Origin: Ichthyophis bannanicus | Taxonomy: Eukaryota; Chordata; Amphibia; Gymnophiona; Ichthyophiidae | DNA length: 64,000 bases | Reading direction: 5' to 3' | NCBI GenBank assembly: GCA_033557465.1 | Contig: CM066036.1 | Span: 585,549,574 to 585,613,573 of the forward strand | Part shown: piece after piece, positions 31,590-42,650 of the stretch | Layout: each line of letters starts with the position of its first letter | Numbering within the stretch: the stretch's first letter is position 1 | Notes under the pieces: model-generated | What the model saw: only the letters and a program-made list of their open reading frames with translations | Databases searched by the model: none | Told to the model about the DNA's origin: nothing | Translations under genes and position numbers: made by a program

Positions 31590-32976
31590 GACAACCTAAT
31601 GGGAGACAGCCAAAATGGCTTTAGACAAGGAAGATCTTGTCTTACTAATCTGTTATGTTTTTTTGAAGGAGTGAATAAACAGGTGGACAAAGGTGAGACG
31701 GTTGATATTGTGTATCTGGACTTTCAGAAAGCCTTTGACAAGGTCCCTCATCAGAGACTTTTGACAAAACTAAAGAGTCATGGGATAGGAGGCAGTGTAT
31801 TATTGTGGATCAGGAACTGGTTAAAAGATAGAAAGCAGAGGGTAGGGCTAAATGGCCAATTTTCCCAATGGAGAAAGGTGAATAGTGGTGTACCCCAGGG
31901 ATCTGTGCTGGGTCCGCTGCTTTTTGACATATTCATAAATGACCTGGAAAGTGGAATAACGAGTGAGGTTATCAAATTTGCAGATGACACAAAACTATTT
32001 AAAATTGTTAAAACACAAGAGGATTGTGAAAAATTGCAAGAGGATCTTGATAAATTGGAAGACTGGGCATCAAAATGGCAGATGAAATTTAATGTGGACA
32101 AGTGCAAGGTTATGTACCTAGGGAAGAACAACCCAAACTATGGTTACACGATGCAAGGTTCCACATTAGGAACCACCACCCAGGAAAAAGATTTAGGCGT
32201 CATTGTGGATACCATGTTAAAACCCTCGGCCCAGTGTGCAGCGGCGGCCAAGAGAGCAAATAGAATGCTAGGTATGATAAGGAAAGGAATGGAAAATAAA
32301 ACAAAAGATATTATAATGCCTCTATATCGTTTCATGGTGAGACCGCACCTTGAATATTGTGTGCAATTCTGGTCGCCGTATCTTAAAAAGGATATAGCGA
32401 TTTTAGAAAAGGTTCAGAGAAGAGCCACCAAAATGGTAAAGGGGATGGAAGGATACTCCTATGAAGAAAGGCTAAAAAGGTTAGGGCTCTTTAACCTGGA
32501 AAAGAGACGGCTGAAGGGAGATATGATAGAAGTCTATAAATTAATGAACGGAGTGGAACGGGTAAACGTAGATCGATTGTTTACCTTATCAGAATATAGA
32601 AAGACTAGGGGACATGCAATGAAGCTACAGGGTAAACTATTTAAGACTAATAAAAGAAAATATTTTTTCACTCAACGTGTAATCAAACTCTGGAATTTGT
32701 TACCGGAGGAGGATGTAGTAAAGGCTGTTAGTGTAGCTGGGTTTAAAAAAGGTTTGGACAAGTTCCTGGAGGAAAGGTCCATAAACCATTATTAAGAAGT
32801 GACCGAAGATATCAATGCTTGACCCAGTACAAGCATTGTGGAACTTGTGTCTCTTGGGGAAACTGCTAGGTACATATGACCTAGATTGGCCACTGTTGGA
32901 AACAGAATACTGGGCTTGATGGACCTTGGTCTGACCCAGTATGGCATATCTTATGTTCTTGTTATGTTCTTATGAC
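31590..32976 (+). mobile_element. CR1 LINE, 5'-truncated, with 3' tail
   Basis: The 3' part of a CR1 begins near 31590, inside the RT, and ends with the family's 3' UTR (GGGCTTGATGGACCTTGG, CCCAGTATGGCATATC) and a short ATGTTCTT-type repeat at about 32951-32976. It holds one open 398-codon frame. The copy at 36063-36834 shares the last 0.75 kb, and the fragment at 18208-20002 holds the upstream part. Confidence 0.92.
31599..32795 (+). CDS. CR1 reverse transcriptase, C-terminal 398 codons, uninterrupted
   Basis: The frame opens with [14 protein letters not shown] and has motif [18 protein letters not shown], motif [17 protein letters not shown] and motif [14 protein letters not shown]. It continues with [69 protein letters not shown] and the C-terminal [16 protein letters not shown]. 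This is the CR1 RT and its C-terminal extension, with all three catalytic aspartates present. The endonuclease and RT N-terminus are missing by 5' truncation, so it cannot act alone. The lack of stops suggests a fairly recent insertion. Confidence 0.92.
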   Translation: MGDSQNGFRQGRSCLTNLLCFFEGVNKQVDKGETVDIVYLDFQKAFDKVPHQRLLTKLKSHGIGGSVLLWIRNWLKDRKQRVGLNGQFSQWRKVNSGVPQGSVLGPLLFDIFINDLESGITSEVIKFADDTKLFKIVKTQEDCEKLQEDLDKLEDWASKWQMKFNVDKCKVMYLGKNNPNYGYTMQGSTLGTTTQEKDLGVIVDTMLKPSAQCAAAAKRANRMLGMIRKGMENKTKDIIMPLYRFMVRPHLEYCVQFWSPYLKKDIAILEKVQRRATKMVKGMEGYSYEERLKRLGLFNLEKRRLKGDMIEVYKLMNGVERVNVDRLFTLSEYRKTRGHAMKLQGKLFKTNKRKYFFTQRVIKLWNLLPEEDVVKAVSVAGFKKGLDKFLEERSINHY

Positions 32977-34845
32977 AGAGGGGTACCCTTACTTTCCTGC
33001 TTCAGGCAGAATGCCTAATGCAAAAGGAGGACAAACTCAGGGGGGGGGGAAACCCTGAGCCCCTTCCTCGAATCACTCTTGTGACGTGGGGGGCCTGGGA
33101 GGGGAGCAATCCACCATACAAAGCTCCAAAAGAGGTGGTGTGGATCCCGCACCTCCCTTGAACTGATCTGCTGTCACCGTCCCTGAAGGAAGAGAGGACT
33201 GCACCCCCACACATGGCTTGTCCTGCGCCATCCAAGGCCCCTGAGGGTCCAGAACAATTTGACTGTGCTGTACTATCCTGAATGTTCTCTTCTGCCATGC
33301 GTGCATTCGTCACATACCCTCTACATATTTCTGAGGTTGACACTGTGCCCCGGCAGACCCCGCAAGCGAGACAGGTGGCCCTTTCTGGCATGACCCCACT
33401 TGAGGGAGATTCGTTGACTCTGCTAAGTCACCCCAGCAGAGGAGAAGTCTTAAGAGGGCTCTTAAGCCCTTCTATGACCAGTGAAAGGTAGCCCAACTGC
33501 TCCCTCTAACTCTGTCACATAAATAAAAGAAAGTAAAAAATCACAAAGGAGTTGTTCCCGCATCTGAGCAGGCCTCCCCCCCCCCCCCCCTTTGCTAGGT
33601 AGCCCCTCCTACCCAGTCTACTCACTGAAAATGGCATACTTCCAGCTTCAAGACTCTAAAATGGCACTTCTATTCCGTGGTTCGTGTCAGTCCAGGCAAG
33701 CTGCCACTGAGAAGGGGGGAGAATGCCGGTTCAGTTTTCAGTCAACGAACAGGATTAGCCCTGCTCCCTGTGGCCCCGTATGCTTTCTGTTCTTCCTTTC
33801 GCTCTCGCTTCTGCTCAGCCCTCACTTACCGGCTTTGGCAAGAAGGCAGAAGCCCGATGGGAAGACGCATGTTTTCTGTTCTTGTTTCCCGTCACAGCTG
33901 CTCACCCACTGCAGGGTTCGGGAACCACGGCAGAGTTCTCACATGATCAGGAGCCTGTTTCTTCCCAGCTGAGAGGGTCCCTATAACCTTACTGGAAGCT
34001 GACTACCCTGCTTTTTTTTTTTTTTTTTTAAAACTTGCCATGCTATGTTGGCCTGCAACTTAGAGCCTTCAGTTTCCCCCCGGAAGAACTCTACCTGAGC
34101 TGCCTGTACAAGCCAAGTCTAGCAAAGAGCAAGATGGAAATAGGCCTCTTAGTTGTCCCTAAATTAAGTCCAGACCTTGGGATCACCTGCTCCAGCTGCT
34201 TGGAGACAGAATTACTGGAGAGGATAGGGGTGCCAGTTACCTAAGCACTCAGATGTCATCAAAAGATGACATACTCAATCTCCAAGCTGCTGGTGGGGAT
34301 TGACTACCCAGAGGTCGGGACTGGACTGGAGGGTCGATAAGGAACTACTATTTTATCTTTAACTGGCATCTGTCCCGTTCTCTGTAACTGATGCCCCCAG
34401 CCAAGCTTACACTACAGCTGCATTCCTGATCCTAGAACTTCCTCACCAGTACTTCCACAGGACTTCTCAACTCCATCCTGACCTGAAGGACACAAGTGCA
34501 ATCCCAGAAATATACTCCTTTTAGTCAGAAAAAAGAATACTGGCCCCAAACTCATGCAGATTATAATTCCAGAAAGATTGTTAAAGAATGAGATTGTTAG
34601 TCCAATAAACAATAATTAACTTTATATTATTTCTTTTTGTTAAATTTTATTTTCATACATTTGAACAAACTAATACAGCAATCACACTGTTTTCTCCAGG
34701 TGAACAGCTTTATAGTCTCACCTTCAGGATGGCTAATGGGAAGGGGGAGACTGGCAATTGCTTGTGGCCTTAGTATCACCAAGGTCCTCTGGAGAAGATG
34801 AATAGTGTAGCAGAGGCAAAGTTTGGCAGTGGCTGGGCCCACTTC
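32977..34845. other. No recognisable gene; homopolymer runs
   Basis: C runs lie near 33041 (as G) and 33573-33590, and a T run is at 34013-34029. A minus-strand frame at 33002-33391 starts MPERATCLACGVCRG and has a CxxCxxC pattern that could be a fragment of a gag-like zinc cluster, but I cannot assign it. The rest shows no domain. Confidence 0.4.
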
Positions 34846-35060
34846 CCATGACACACACGCACGCAGCCCCTAGACTCCCCATAATGCACATACACATGCA
34901 TGCAGGGAACCTCCCTGACACTCCCCATGACACATGTATTCCCTCAACACATGCAGTCCCTGACATTACACACGACACATCCACATACACCCTCCATACA
35001 CAAACACATACAGCCCCGGACACTCCACATGACATATCCACATGTACCCTTCGTCAAACA
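34846..35060 (+). repeat. Degenerate CACA-rich minisatellite
   Basis: Irregular units of about 40-60 bp share CCCTGACA, CTCCCCATGACACA and CACATACA phrases. There is no fixed spacer, so it is a decayed minisatellite and not a CRISPR array. Confidence 0.65.
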
Positions 35061-36062
35061 TAATAGCAATCCTCGATACTTCCTATGAAATGCACGTATG
35101 AATATCCTAAATGTTAATTCTGGAAATAGGTGAAACGTGCTGGTATCACTTTTCAACTTGTTCAGTTTTTGATATACCACTTTTCATGACTACAAGACAG
35201 TTTGAAAAATTCAAATACTACTAATAAATGAAAATAACTCAATTAAACAAACAAAAGAAAGACAAAGGAAAGACAGGGGTACATGCATTTCTCATAGTTT
35301 GGTACAGGAGAAAATACATTTCTGTTTCTCTTCCTTTAGTGTTCCACAGTTCAGTGTGTTTTTAGCGTTTTCCATTTCAGTTTTTGTCTGCAAATTTTAT
35401 TTGTAGTTTTATATTCTTTACTAGGTGATGGTCTGTTTTTCTTGTGCAGCCAAGGTAAGAGATTCTTTTAGCATATTGGCTTTGTGTAGAAATCTATAAT
35501 AGATCAGTATGTTCTTTGAAAACTGGAGGTTAACATGTTCTAGAATATTTGCAGCACTGATTTTTCAGAGATAGGGTTGGTGCAGTTCTTAGACTTGATT
35601 CTGGTGTGATAAGGTAAGGTTTAGAAAGTCCATTTGCAGGTTTTTGTGACGCACAATGTCTGACAGTGTAGGGAGTTGGTGGATTATCCACTGATGCACG
35701 ACCAGAATCTAAATATAATCTTTTTTTGTATATTGAATTGTAACCTACTTGTTGTTGTTGGGAATTTTATTAATTTGTCTGGGAATGTTCCACATAAATG
35801 AATAATTACACTCTATTGGGTCGATATTCAGAGGCAATTACGCATACGTAACCTATATGTGTATTTTCAAAAAACATACAAATGTTAAACAGCCAGTTAT
35901 TATCCGTATATTTGTGGGTCATGTTAGGGAAGGAGCGAAGGAAGGCCAGATATAGCAATATTTAGCCTCAAATGAACAGATAATACGATGACCGCACTGG
36001 CACTATCTGTATACTTAATGCCGCTACCTATATGGATAGTGGCACTGAATATACAGATTATG
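35061..36062. other. No recognisable gene; possible DNA-transposon relic at the right
   Basis: It is A/T-rich, with no long frame. From about 35820 a GATATTCAGAGGCAATTA phrase and GGCACTGAATATACAG near 36044 resemble opposite, inverted ends of an internally deleted DNA transposon. The arms are short and imperfect, so the assignment is weak. Confidence 0.3.
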
Positions 36063-36834
36063 TTAGACGGCCTCGTGGATAACATGTTAAAACCCTCTAC
36101 CCAGTGTGCAGAGGCAGCCAAGAGAGCAAATAGAATGCTAGGTATAATAAGGAAAGGCATGGAAAATAAAACAAAGGATATTATAATGCCTCTCTATCGT
36201 TCCATGGTGCGACCGCACCTTGAATATTGTGTGCAATTCTGGTCGCTATATCTTAAAAAGGATATAGCGTTATTAGAAAAGGTTCAGAGAAGAGCCACCA
36301 AAATTGTAAAGGTGATGGAAGGATACTCCTATGAAAAGAGGCTAAAAAGGTTAGGACTCTTCAACCTGGAAAAGAGACAGCTGAGGGGAGATATGATAGA
36401 GGTCTATAAATTAATGAATGGAATGGAACGGGTAAACGTAGATCGATTGTTTATGTCATCAGAATATAAAAAGACTAAGGGACATGCAATGAAGCTACAG
36501 GGTAACCTATTTAAGACTAATAAGAGAAAATATTTTTTCACTCAACGTGTAATCAAATTCTGGCATTTGTTACCGGAGGATGTAGTAAAAGCTGTTAGTG
36601 TAGCTGGGTTTAAAAAAAGGTTTGGACAAGTTCCTGGAGGAAAGGTCCATAAACCATTATTAAAAGGGACACGGGATATCACTGCTTGACCCAATACAAG
36701 CATTGAGGAACCTGTGTCTTTAGGGGAAACTGTTAGGTACTTATGACCTAGATTGGCCACTGTTGGAAACAGGATACTGGGCTTGATGGACCTTGGTCTG
36801 ACCCAGTATGGCATATCTGATGTTCTTATGTTAC
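36063..36834 (+). pseudogene. CR1 LINE, 3' end fragment
   Basis: The reading starts at LVDNMLKPSTQCAEAAKRAN and follows the 31.6-kb copy through [29 protein letters not shown] and [15 protein letters not shown]. It ends at the 3' UTR (TGGACCTTGGTCTGACCC) and ATGTTCTTATG at about 36829. One base deletion near 36580 and a shift near 36618 alter the last residues. The tail abuts the RT of the family-2 DIRS element. Confidence 0.9.
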
Positions 36835-36839
36835 CCCTG

Positions 36840-37110
36840 GAGCAGAAGCTAGACTGAAGGGGAGAACCCTGTATTGGTAATGGTTTTCCTGAAACATGCA
36901 AGGAGGATGTATCAGTATATGAGTGTATGCCTCTTCGAGGTCTACAGAACATAGCCAATTGTGTTTTTGGAGGTATGGTAGAAGAGTTCCTAGGGAAATA
37001 ATTTCAAACTTTTCTCGAACCAGAAACTTCTTTAGGTCTCTGAGATCTAAGATGGGACTAAAGCCTCCTCTTTTCTTTGTAATGAGAAAATATGGAGAGT
37101 AGAAGCCCAT
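36840..37110 (-). pseudogene. Family-2 DIRS reverse transcriptase, N-terminal fragment
   Basis: The minus strand reads FYSPYFLITKKRGGFSPILD, LRDLKKFLVREKFEIISLGT, WLCSVDLEEAYTHILIHP and NHYQYRVLPFSLASAPGV. These are the first RT blocks of a DIRS element, with the motif A aspartate in SVDLEEAY. The frame then meets the CR1 tail at about 36835, before the YxDD box. Residues differ from family 1 (TKKRGG versus PKRTGG; LEEAY versus LKDAY). Confidence 0.85.
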
Positions 37111-37119
37111 TCTTTCTTA

Positions 37120-39088
37120 AGTATGAGGAACTCTTTCTATGGCACCCTGGACAACAGGATGGCCACCTCTTAAAAGAGTGGTTTGAAGGGGTTGTGTGGG
37201 GTGGTCCACTGCGAAGCTGGTGTGGGGTAAGGTTTGAAAGTGAAGCTGATAACTCCTTGGACAATGTGGAGAGCCCATTGTTCTGAAGTTATGAGCTACC
37301 ACCTGTGGGCATAATGGCAAAGTCCACCTGCTATGTGGAGCAGCTGTGGCCCTTCCAGAGGTAGACTGGCAATGCTCTCTAGGAAAGAGTCAAAAAAACA
37401 GATGCAGGATGTGGCTGTGCAGCTGGTTGAGGCTTAGGAGTCTTTGGCTTCCTGGGTTGGTGAGGACCCTGCTGCGTCTGCTGTGGAAGTTGTTGCTGGT
37501 ATGCAGCAGAAGGTGGGTAAGAAGGATAGTATTTTTTCTTTTTGGTATAGAAAGATTTCTTAGGAAGAGCTTTTGTTTTGTAGGAATCAGCCGTTTTCCT
37601 GGAAAGACGTTTTAGGGTGAAATTGTCTATCTCAATCTCCCCTGCCTTTTCCCTCCATTCTTTGCCAGAAAGGTTTTCGCCAATACATGAGTTATTGGCC
37701 AATTTATCAACAAGCAGAGCTTCAACAGTCTGCATTGGAGCTCACAGGATGGCCTGACTGCAGGTATCCAATCTTGAACAATGGGTGCAAGATTGGATAC
37801 CTGCAGTCAGGCCATCCTGCGAGCTTCAATGCAGACTGTTGAAGCTCTGCTTGTCAATTCAAAGGCATCAAAGGAGGCCATAGTGAGAAACTTGGAACTG
37901 TTCTGGCTTTGTTTGATGAGCATCTGAAAAGCACTCCTCTTATCGTCAGGAAGGAGAGGAATGAACTTTTCCAGATTCCTGGTAACGACCTTCAGAAACA
38001 TGCACATGTTCAGCACCTAGAGGCTAACATGCATGCCATGAAGCATTTTCACCCAAAGGTATTGAGTGTTCTGCAATCTCTCTCCGGTGTGTGGGAAAAT
38101 GATTCTTAGAGCTCTTAATTCGCCGCATCACCATATCCACCACCAAAGAGTGATGGGGAAGCTGAGGTTTTTGAAAACCTGGGCACTGCGATACTCGGTA
38201 CATGGTATCAAGGTGCCAACTGACAGGCGACACCGTGAGCTGTGCTTCCCACATTCAGAGCATTAGATCCTGCAGGATACGATGCACTGGTAATGTAACT
38301 GCCTCTGTGGGCTCTGGAGGGTATTGAGGTATCTGCAATTCCTCGGCCCTCGGTTCTTTTCTGAGGCTACTGTAATGGTGTGCACCACTGCCATATCCCG
38401 GATGAAGCCCTGAAAGAACATATCCTCTGGAAGGGACCGACAATGCTCTTGAAAGGGTGAAGAGTTTGAAGGGATGTCTTGAAGGTCTCAGAAACCAAGT
38501 GAGTTCCCTTCAGATTGGGAAGAACTGAAATCTGAATAGGGTAAAAATCAAAGAAACGGCGATCCTTGGTTCGACCTCGATACTTCGACGTGAAGGTCGA
38601 AGCTCATACCAATACTCGGAGGTATTGGAACAGAGTGACTCCTGGACAATGGAGATAACAACTGGCTCCAACGAGGGAAGCGATGATGCCATCTTCAGGG
38701 CTGGCATGGCCCCAATAGGCTTGGTTGCAGGTCTGGCTGCAGGGCTGGTACCAAAGCCAGTATTCCCAAAGCTCTCAATGTTATCGGTATCTAAGCAGCT
38801 AGAAGGGCTGCCAAACTCCTCTCAAGGGCCAGCATGCACCGGTCCAGGAAGATTGGTGATGTCTGGGTGGAGTCACCGACCAGGCTATGTGCCACCGTCC
38901 CAGAATATGGCACCCATAGCTCTCCAGAGGTCAATACCTCGGGAGTGTCCCAGAACCTAACTTGTTCTTTGGAAGAGAGGACCTCCAGCCAGAGCTGTTT
39001 GGCTGGCCAGTATGCTTATGTTCTCTGACTTCGGTATAGGTTCTCGCAGCCAGAAATTGTGATTTACAGTTACGTTTAGACTGAAAAG
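37120..39088 (-). pseudogene. Family-2 DIRS gag, central and C-terminal part
   Basis: The basic tail is visible at 37735-37420 (NFTLKRLSRKTADSYKTK, KKSFYTKKKKYYPSYPPS), matching RTRLSRKTSAPSQKKK of family 1. It is followed by a Gln/Pro-rich stretch. Upstream, LNMCMFLKVVTRNLEKFIPL and FQMLIKQSQNSSKF correspond to the YMGMYLRDLAKE-type helices, and HHSLVVDMVMRRIKSSKNHF to HHSMVVESTMHRLKSQKMHS. Frames change several times, and a 66-bp palindromic duplication sits at 37711-37853. Confidence 0.7.
37711..37853. repeat. 66-bp inverted duplication with 11-bp spacer in family-2 gag
   Basis: Arms 37711-37776 and 37788-37853 are reverse complements with 2 mismatches in 66. The spacer is AACAATGGGTG. 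In the family-1 gag this position has a single copy, so one arm is a fold-back duplication. The product is a strong hairpin inside the old gag. Confidence 0.88.
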
Positions 39089-39091
39089 AAA

Positions 39092-39475
39092 GAGTAGTTA
39101 CTTACCTGTAACAGGTGTTCTCCAGGAGCAGCAGGAATCAGTCCTCACATATGGGTAACATCGACGTCGATGGAGCCCTTGCGGAGCATTTCCCAAGCTT
39201 TCCATGAAAGCCTTTGGGAATGGAGGCACGCATGCGCGGTTCCCTTCCAGCCTAAAGGTGCCATCTTACCTCAGTGAAATGACGTAGCTAAGAAGAGCAC
39301 ACTAAAAAGTAAAATAAACTATGTACAACTGCAACTCCAAGGGGAGGAGGGAGGGTTGTGAGGACTGATTCCTGCTGCTCCTGGAGAACACATGTTACAG
39401 GTGAGTAACTACTCTTTCTCCAGGACCAAGCAGGAAGTCAGTCCTCACATATGGGTGACTCCCTAGCTCTGGGCT
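39092..39475 (-). repeat. DIRS C 3' terminal repeat and internal complementary region
   Basis: The outer repeat runs from 39092. Near 39360-39420 the complement of the outer end (CTGCTGCTCCTGGAGAACA, GGTGAGTAACTACTC) is joined directly through TTT to CTCCAGGACCAAGCAGG, the complement of the 5' end. The join records the sequence of the circular intermediate. Confidence 0.88.
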
Positions 39476-39582
39476 ACCAGGAACCCAGGCTGAACAAGAG
39501 AACTCCCTCTAGTCTCAGCATCAAAGAAAGGCTTTTCACTGACAGAACCTCCACCGGTAGCCCAACAGAGGGCAGGAGTTGC

Positions 39583-41040
39583 CTAAACCTCAAAGAGATT
39601 CCGGAGTACTGCCTGGCCAAAAGCACTGTCCCTACGGGACTCCCTTTCCAGACAGTAATGGGCCGCAAAGGTCTGGCTTGAAGACCAATTAGCAGCCCTG
39701 CAGATGTCTACCAACGGTACAGAGCGGAGATGAGCCACTGAGGCAGCCATTGCCCTGACACGATGGGCCATAACACGACCCTACAAAGGAAGGTCAGCCG
39801 CACTGTAAGCCCAGGTGATACAGTCAGCCACCCAGATGGACAAGGTACGCTTGGACACAGCCAACCGAAAATTATTAGGGTCAAAAGATATGAAAAGCTG
39901 AGTAGCCCTTCTATGTCCCTGCGTACGGTCAAGGTAGAAAGATAAGGCCCTCCTACAGTCCAGGGTATGCAGAACTGCTTCAGCCTGGCATGCATGGGGC
40001 CTAGGAAAGAATGTTGGAAGAACCACCTCTTGGTAAAGGTGGAAGGAGGAGACAACCTTTGGGAGGAACTTTGGATGAGTCCTAAGGACTACCCTGTTCC
40101 TATAGAAGCGGGTGTAAGGCCTGTCACAGACCAGGGCCTGAAGCTCACTCACTCGCCTGGCTGAGGTGAGGCCTATCAAAAAGAGTGTCTTCCAGGATAG
40201 GAAGCGTAAAGGGCAAGGAGCCATCGGCTCAAAAGGTGGGCGAGTCAGTTGTTGCAAGACCACAATCAACTCCCACTCAGGAGCAGGAGGACGGATTGGG
40301 GGCTTGAACAAAAGCAAGCCTCTGAGAAACCGGGACACCAAGGGGTGAAACAAAAGAGAATGTCCTTCCACCAGTGAGTGGTGACCTGCTAGAGCTGAGA
40401 GGTGGACCCGAACAGAATTGGACTTAAGTCCCTGATTTGATAAGTGCAGTAAGTACTGAAGCACTACTGGTACAGTACAGGAGAAAGGATCCTGTGTACG
40501 TAGCTGACACCACACAGAAAACCTTTTCCATTTGAGAGCATAGGTTTTCCTAGTGGACTGTTTCCTAGAGGCTAGGACAACCTCCTCAACCTCAGGAGGT
40601 AGGCCCCAGGGAGCCAAAACTACCCTTGCAGCCTCCAGGCCATCAAATTGAGAGCTTTGAAATTGGGGTGCAGAAGGGAACCCTGATCCTGAGAGAGGAG
40701 GACGGGTTGCAACCCCAGAGGCAGTGGAGGATCCACCGCCAGCTGAAGCAGAAGTGGGAACCAAGGCTGTCTCGGCCACCTGGGAGCTACCAGCAGAACT
40801 GAGGCCTTGTCCTGAAGAATCTTGAACAGGGTCCGGGCCACCAAGGGCGTGGGAGGAAACGCATACAGGAGGCCCTGAGACCATGGAATCAGAAAAGCAT
40901 CTGCTGCTATCCGCAGAGGATGCGGTTGCCTGGAGCAGAACTTTGGCAGCTGTTTGTTCAGTGGACTGGCAAACAGATCTATGGATGGAAGTCCCCATTT
41001 CAGGAAAATCTTCTGAACCACCAAAGGATGGAGCTGCCAC
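39583..41040 (-). pseudogene. DIRS C tyrosine recombinase (one nonsense codon)
   Basis: The single frame spans 486 codons with a TAG at 39781-39783. Its first 140 or so residues overlap the RT-frame block at 40620-41040. RKQSTRKTYALKWKRFSVWC opens the N-terminal DNA-binding part. LTSARRVSELQAL carries the first catalytic arginine. After the stop, AHRVRAMAAS gives the HxxR motif, and ATW/NWSSSQTFAAHYCLE the tryptophan/histidine position and tyrosine nucleophile. Copies F and G have no stop at that position, so this is a recent nonsense change. Confidence 0.88.
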
Positions 41041-42650
41041 TCGTGGGGCTGTAGAATCCTGCTCAACCTGTCGGCCAGGTAGTTTTCCTGGCCAGGTAGA
41101 TACACAGCCTTGAGGAGCATGTTAACAAGCAAAGATCCTGTGCCTCCTGACAAAGGAGCCTGCACCCAGTTCCGCCCTGCTTGTTCACATATAACATGGC
41201 TAACTGGTTGTCTGTCTGAACTAGGACAGACTGATGAGCCAGGGTTGGAGAGAAAGCTTTGAGGGCTAACCGAATAGCCCTGAGTTCCAGGAGATTGATT
41301 TGCTGTGTGGCTTCCCAGGGAGACCACAGGCCCTGGGTGCACTTGCCTAGACAATGAGCTCCCCAGTCCTGCAGGGAGGCATCCGTGGTCAAAACCACTG
41401 TGAACCCAGGCATCTGAAAGGGTACCCCTTGAGGGGAGATTGGGTGGGTGCAGCCACCAGTTGAGGGAGTTCAGGAATTGTCTGGACATACTTATCCTGT
41501 CTCGGAGTCGGCCTGTGGCCCGTGACCACTGAGTCCGAAGGCACCACTGTGCAGGCCTTATATGGAGCCTGGCATTGGGGGTCACATGTACTGTCGAAGC
41601 CATGTGGCCTAGAAGCCTCAGGCAGAGTCTGGCAGAGACCAGTGACCTGCTGAGAAACTGGCTTGCCAAGTTTATCAGTCTTTGGGCTCTCTCCCCTGGC
41701 AAGAATGCCTTTGCCAGCTGAGAGTCCAACCTTGTCCCTATGAACTCCAAGTTCTGGGAAGGGAGCAAAGTGGACTTTGCGAAGTTTATGACAAAACCCA
41801 GGCTTTGAAGAAGAGCAATCGTTCTGAGGGTGGCTTGTCTGGCCTCCTGGCACGTCTGACCCCTGATGAGCCAGTCGTCCAGATAGGGGAAGACAAAGAT
41901 ACCCTGATTTCTCAGGTAGGCCGCCACCACAGCCAGGCATTTGGTAAAAACCCTGGGAGCGGAGGTGAGGCCAAAAGGTAGTACTCTGTACTGATAATGG
42001 TTTCCTCCCACAATGAACCTGAGGTACTTTCTGTGGTCTGGGTGAATGAGGATGTGAGTATACGCATCCGTTAGATCTAAGGAGCATAGCCAATCTCCCT
42101 GCTGGAGGTAGGGCAGAAGGGTTCCAAGAGTAATCATCTTAAACTTTTCCTTCTCCAGGAACTTGTTGAGGTTTCGGAGATCTAGAATAGGTCGAAGACC
42201 ACCGGTTCTTTTGGGTACCAGGAAATACCTGAAGTAGAACCCTCGACCTTGTAAGTGGGGAGGCACAGGCTCCACTGCCCTGTCCACCAGCAGACCTTGT
42301 AGCTCCTGAAGGAGAAGATGTGTGTGCAGGGGAGGCCTTGGAGGCTCCCCTGGAAAGTATGGAGGAGGCAGTTGTTGGAAGTGTAGTGCATAGCCCCTGT
42401 GGACTATGCTTAACACCCAACTGTCTCTGGTGATGAGTGGCCACTGGTGGGCAAACAGAGCAAGGCGACCTCCTGTGCAGGGTTGGGAGAGCAGGGGCGG
42501 AAAGGCTATGCCTAAGGAGTCAAAACCCCCACCCTGCTGAGTGGGAACAGGGGCCGGAGGATTGGGGGTCCTCTGCCTACGGGGCCCATTACCCTGCTCC
42601 TTGGCTTGCTGACCCTGAGGGGCAGCTTGGGCAGCCTGATATTGTGGGTA
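40620..42650 (-). pseudogene. DIRS C RT, RNase H and methyltransferase-like block
   Basis: From the gag side the reading gives RDSWVLSIVHRGYALHFQQ, LVPKRTGGLRPILDLRNLNK, SLDLTDAYTHILIHP (motif A), LPFGLTSAPRVFTKCLAVV (motif B) and FPYLDDWLIRG (catalytic box). RNase H (VVLTTDASLQDWGAHC, NLLELRAIRLAL, QTDNQLAMLYVNKQGG) is in another frame between about 41440 and 41125, bracketed by two indels, so the long open frame there reads the recombinase frame instead. The last block (WGLPSIDLFASPLNKQLP to VAPRWPRQPWF) is the methyltransferase-like region. Confidence 0.9.

Noticed and set aside
18208..32976. Idea that the CR1 pieces at 18-20 kb and 31.6-33 kb are one element split by DIRS insertions
   Set aside because: The two overlap in sequence (both contain the KAFDKV and PQGSVLGP blocks), so they are separate copies.
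33002..33391. Minus-strand frame with a CxxCxxC pattern (CLACGVC)
   Set aside because: It is a possible gag-like zinc cluster, but no second motif or neighbouring RT supports it and I could not align it to the DIRS gag copies.
34846..35060. CA-rich repeats that could look like a repeat-spacer array
   Set aside because: Units are irregular in length and sequence and the context is a vertebrate transposon cluster, so it is not a CRISPR array.
39583..41040. Tyrosine recombinase taken as a phage or bacterial integrase
   Set aside because: It is always downstream of gag and RT/RNase H with DIRS termini, which identifies it as a eukaryotic DIRS recombinase.
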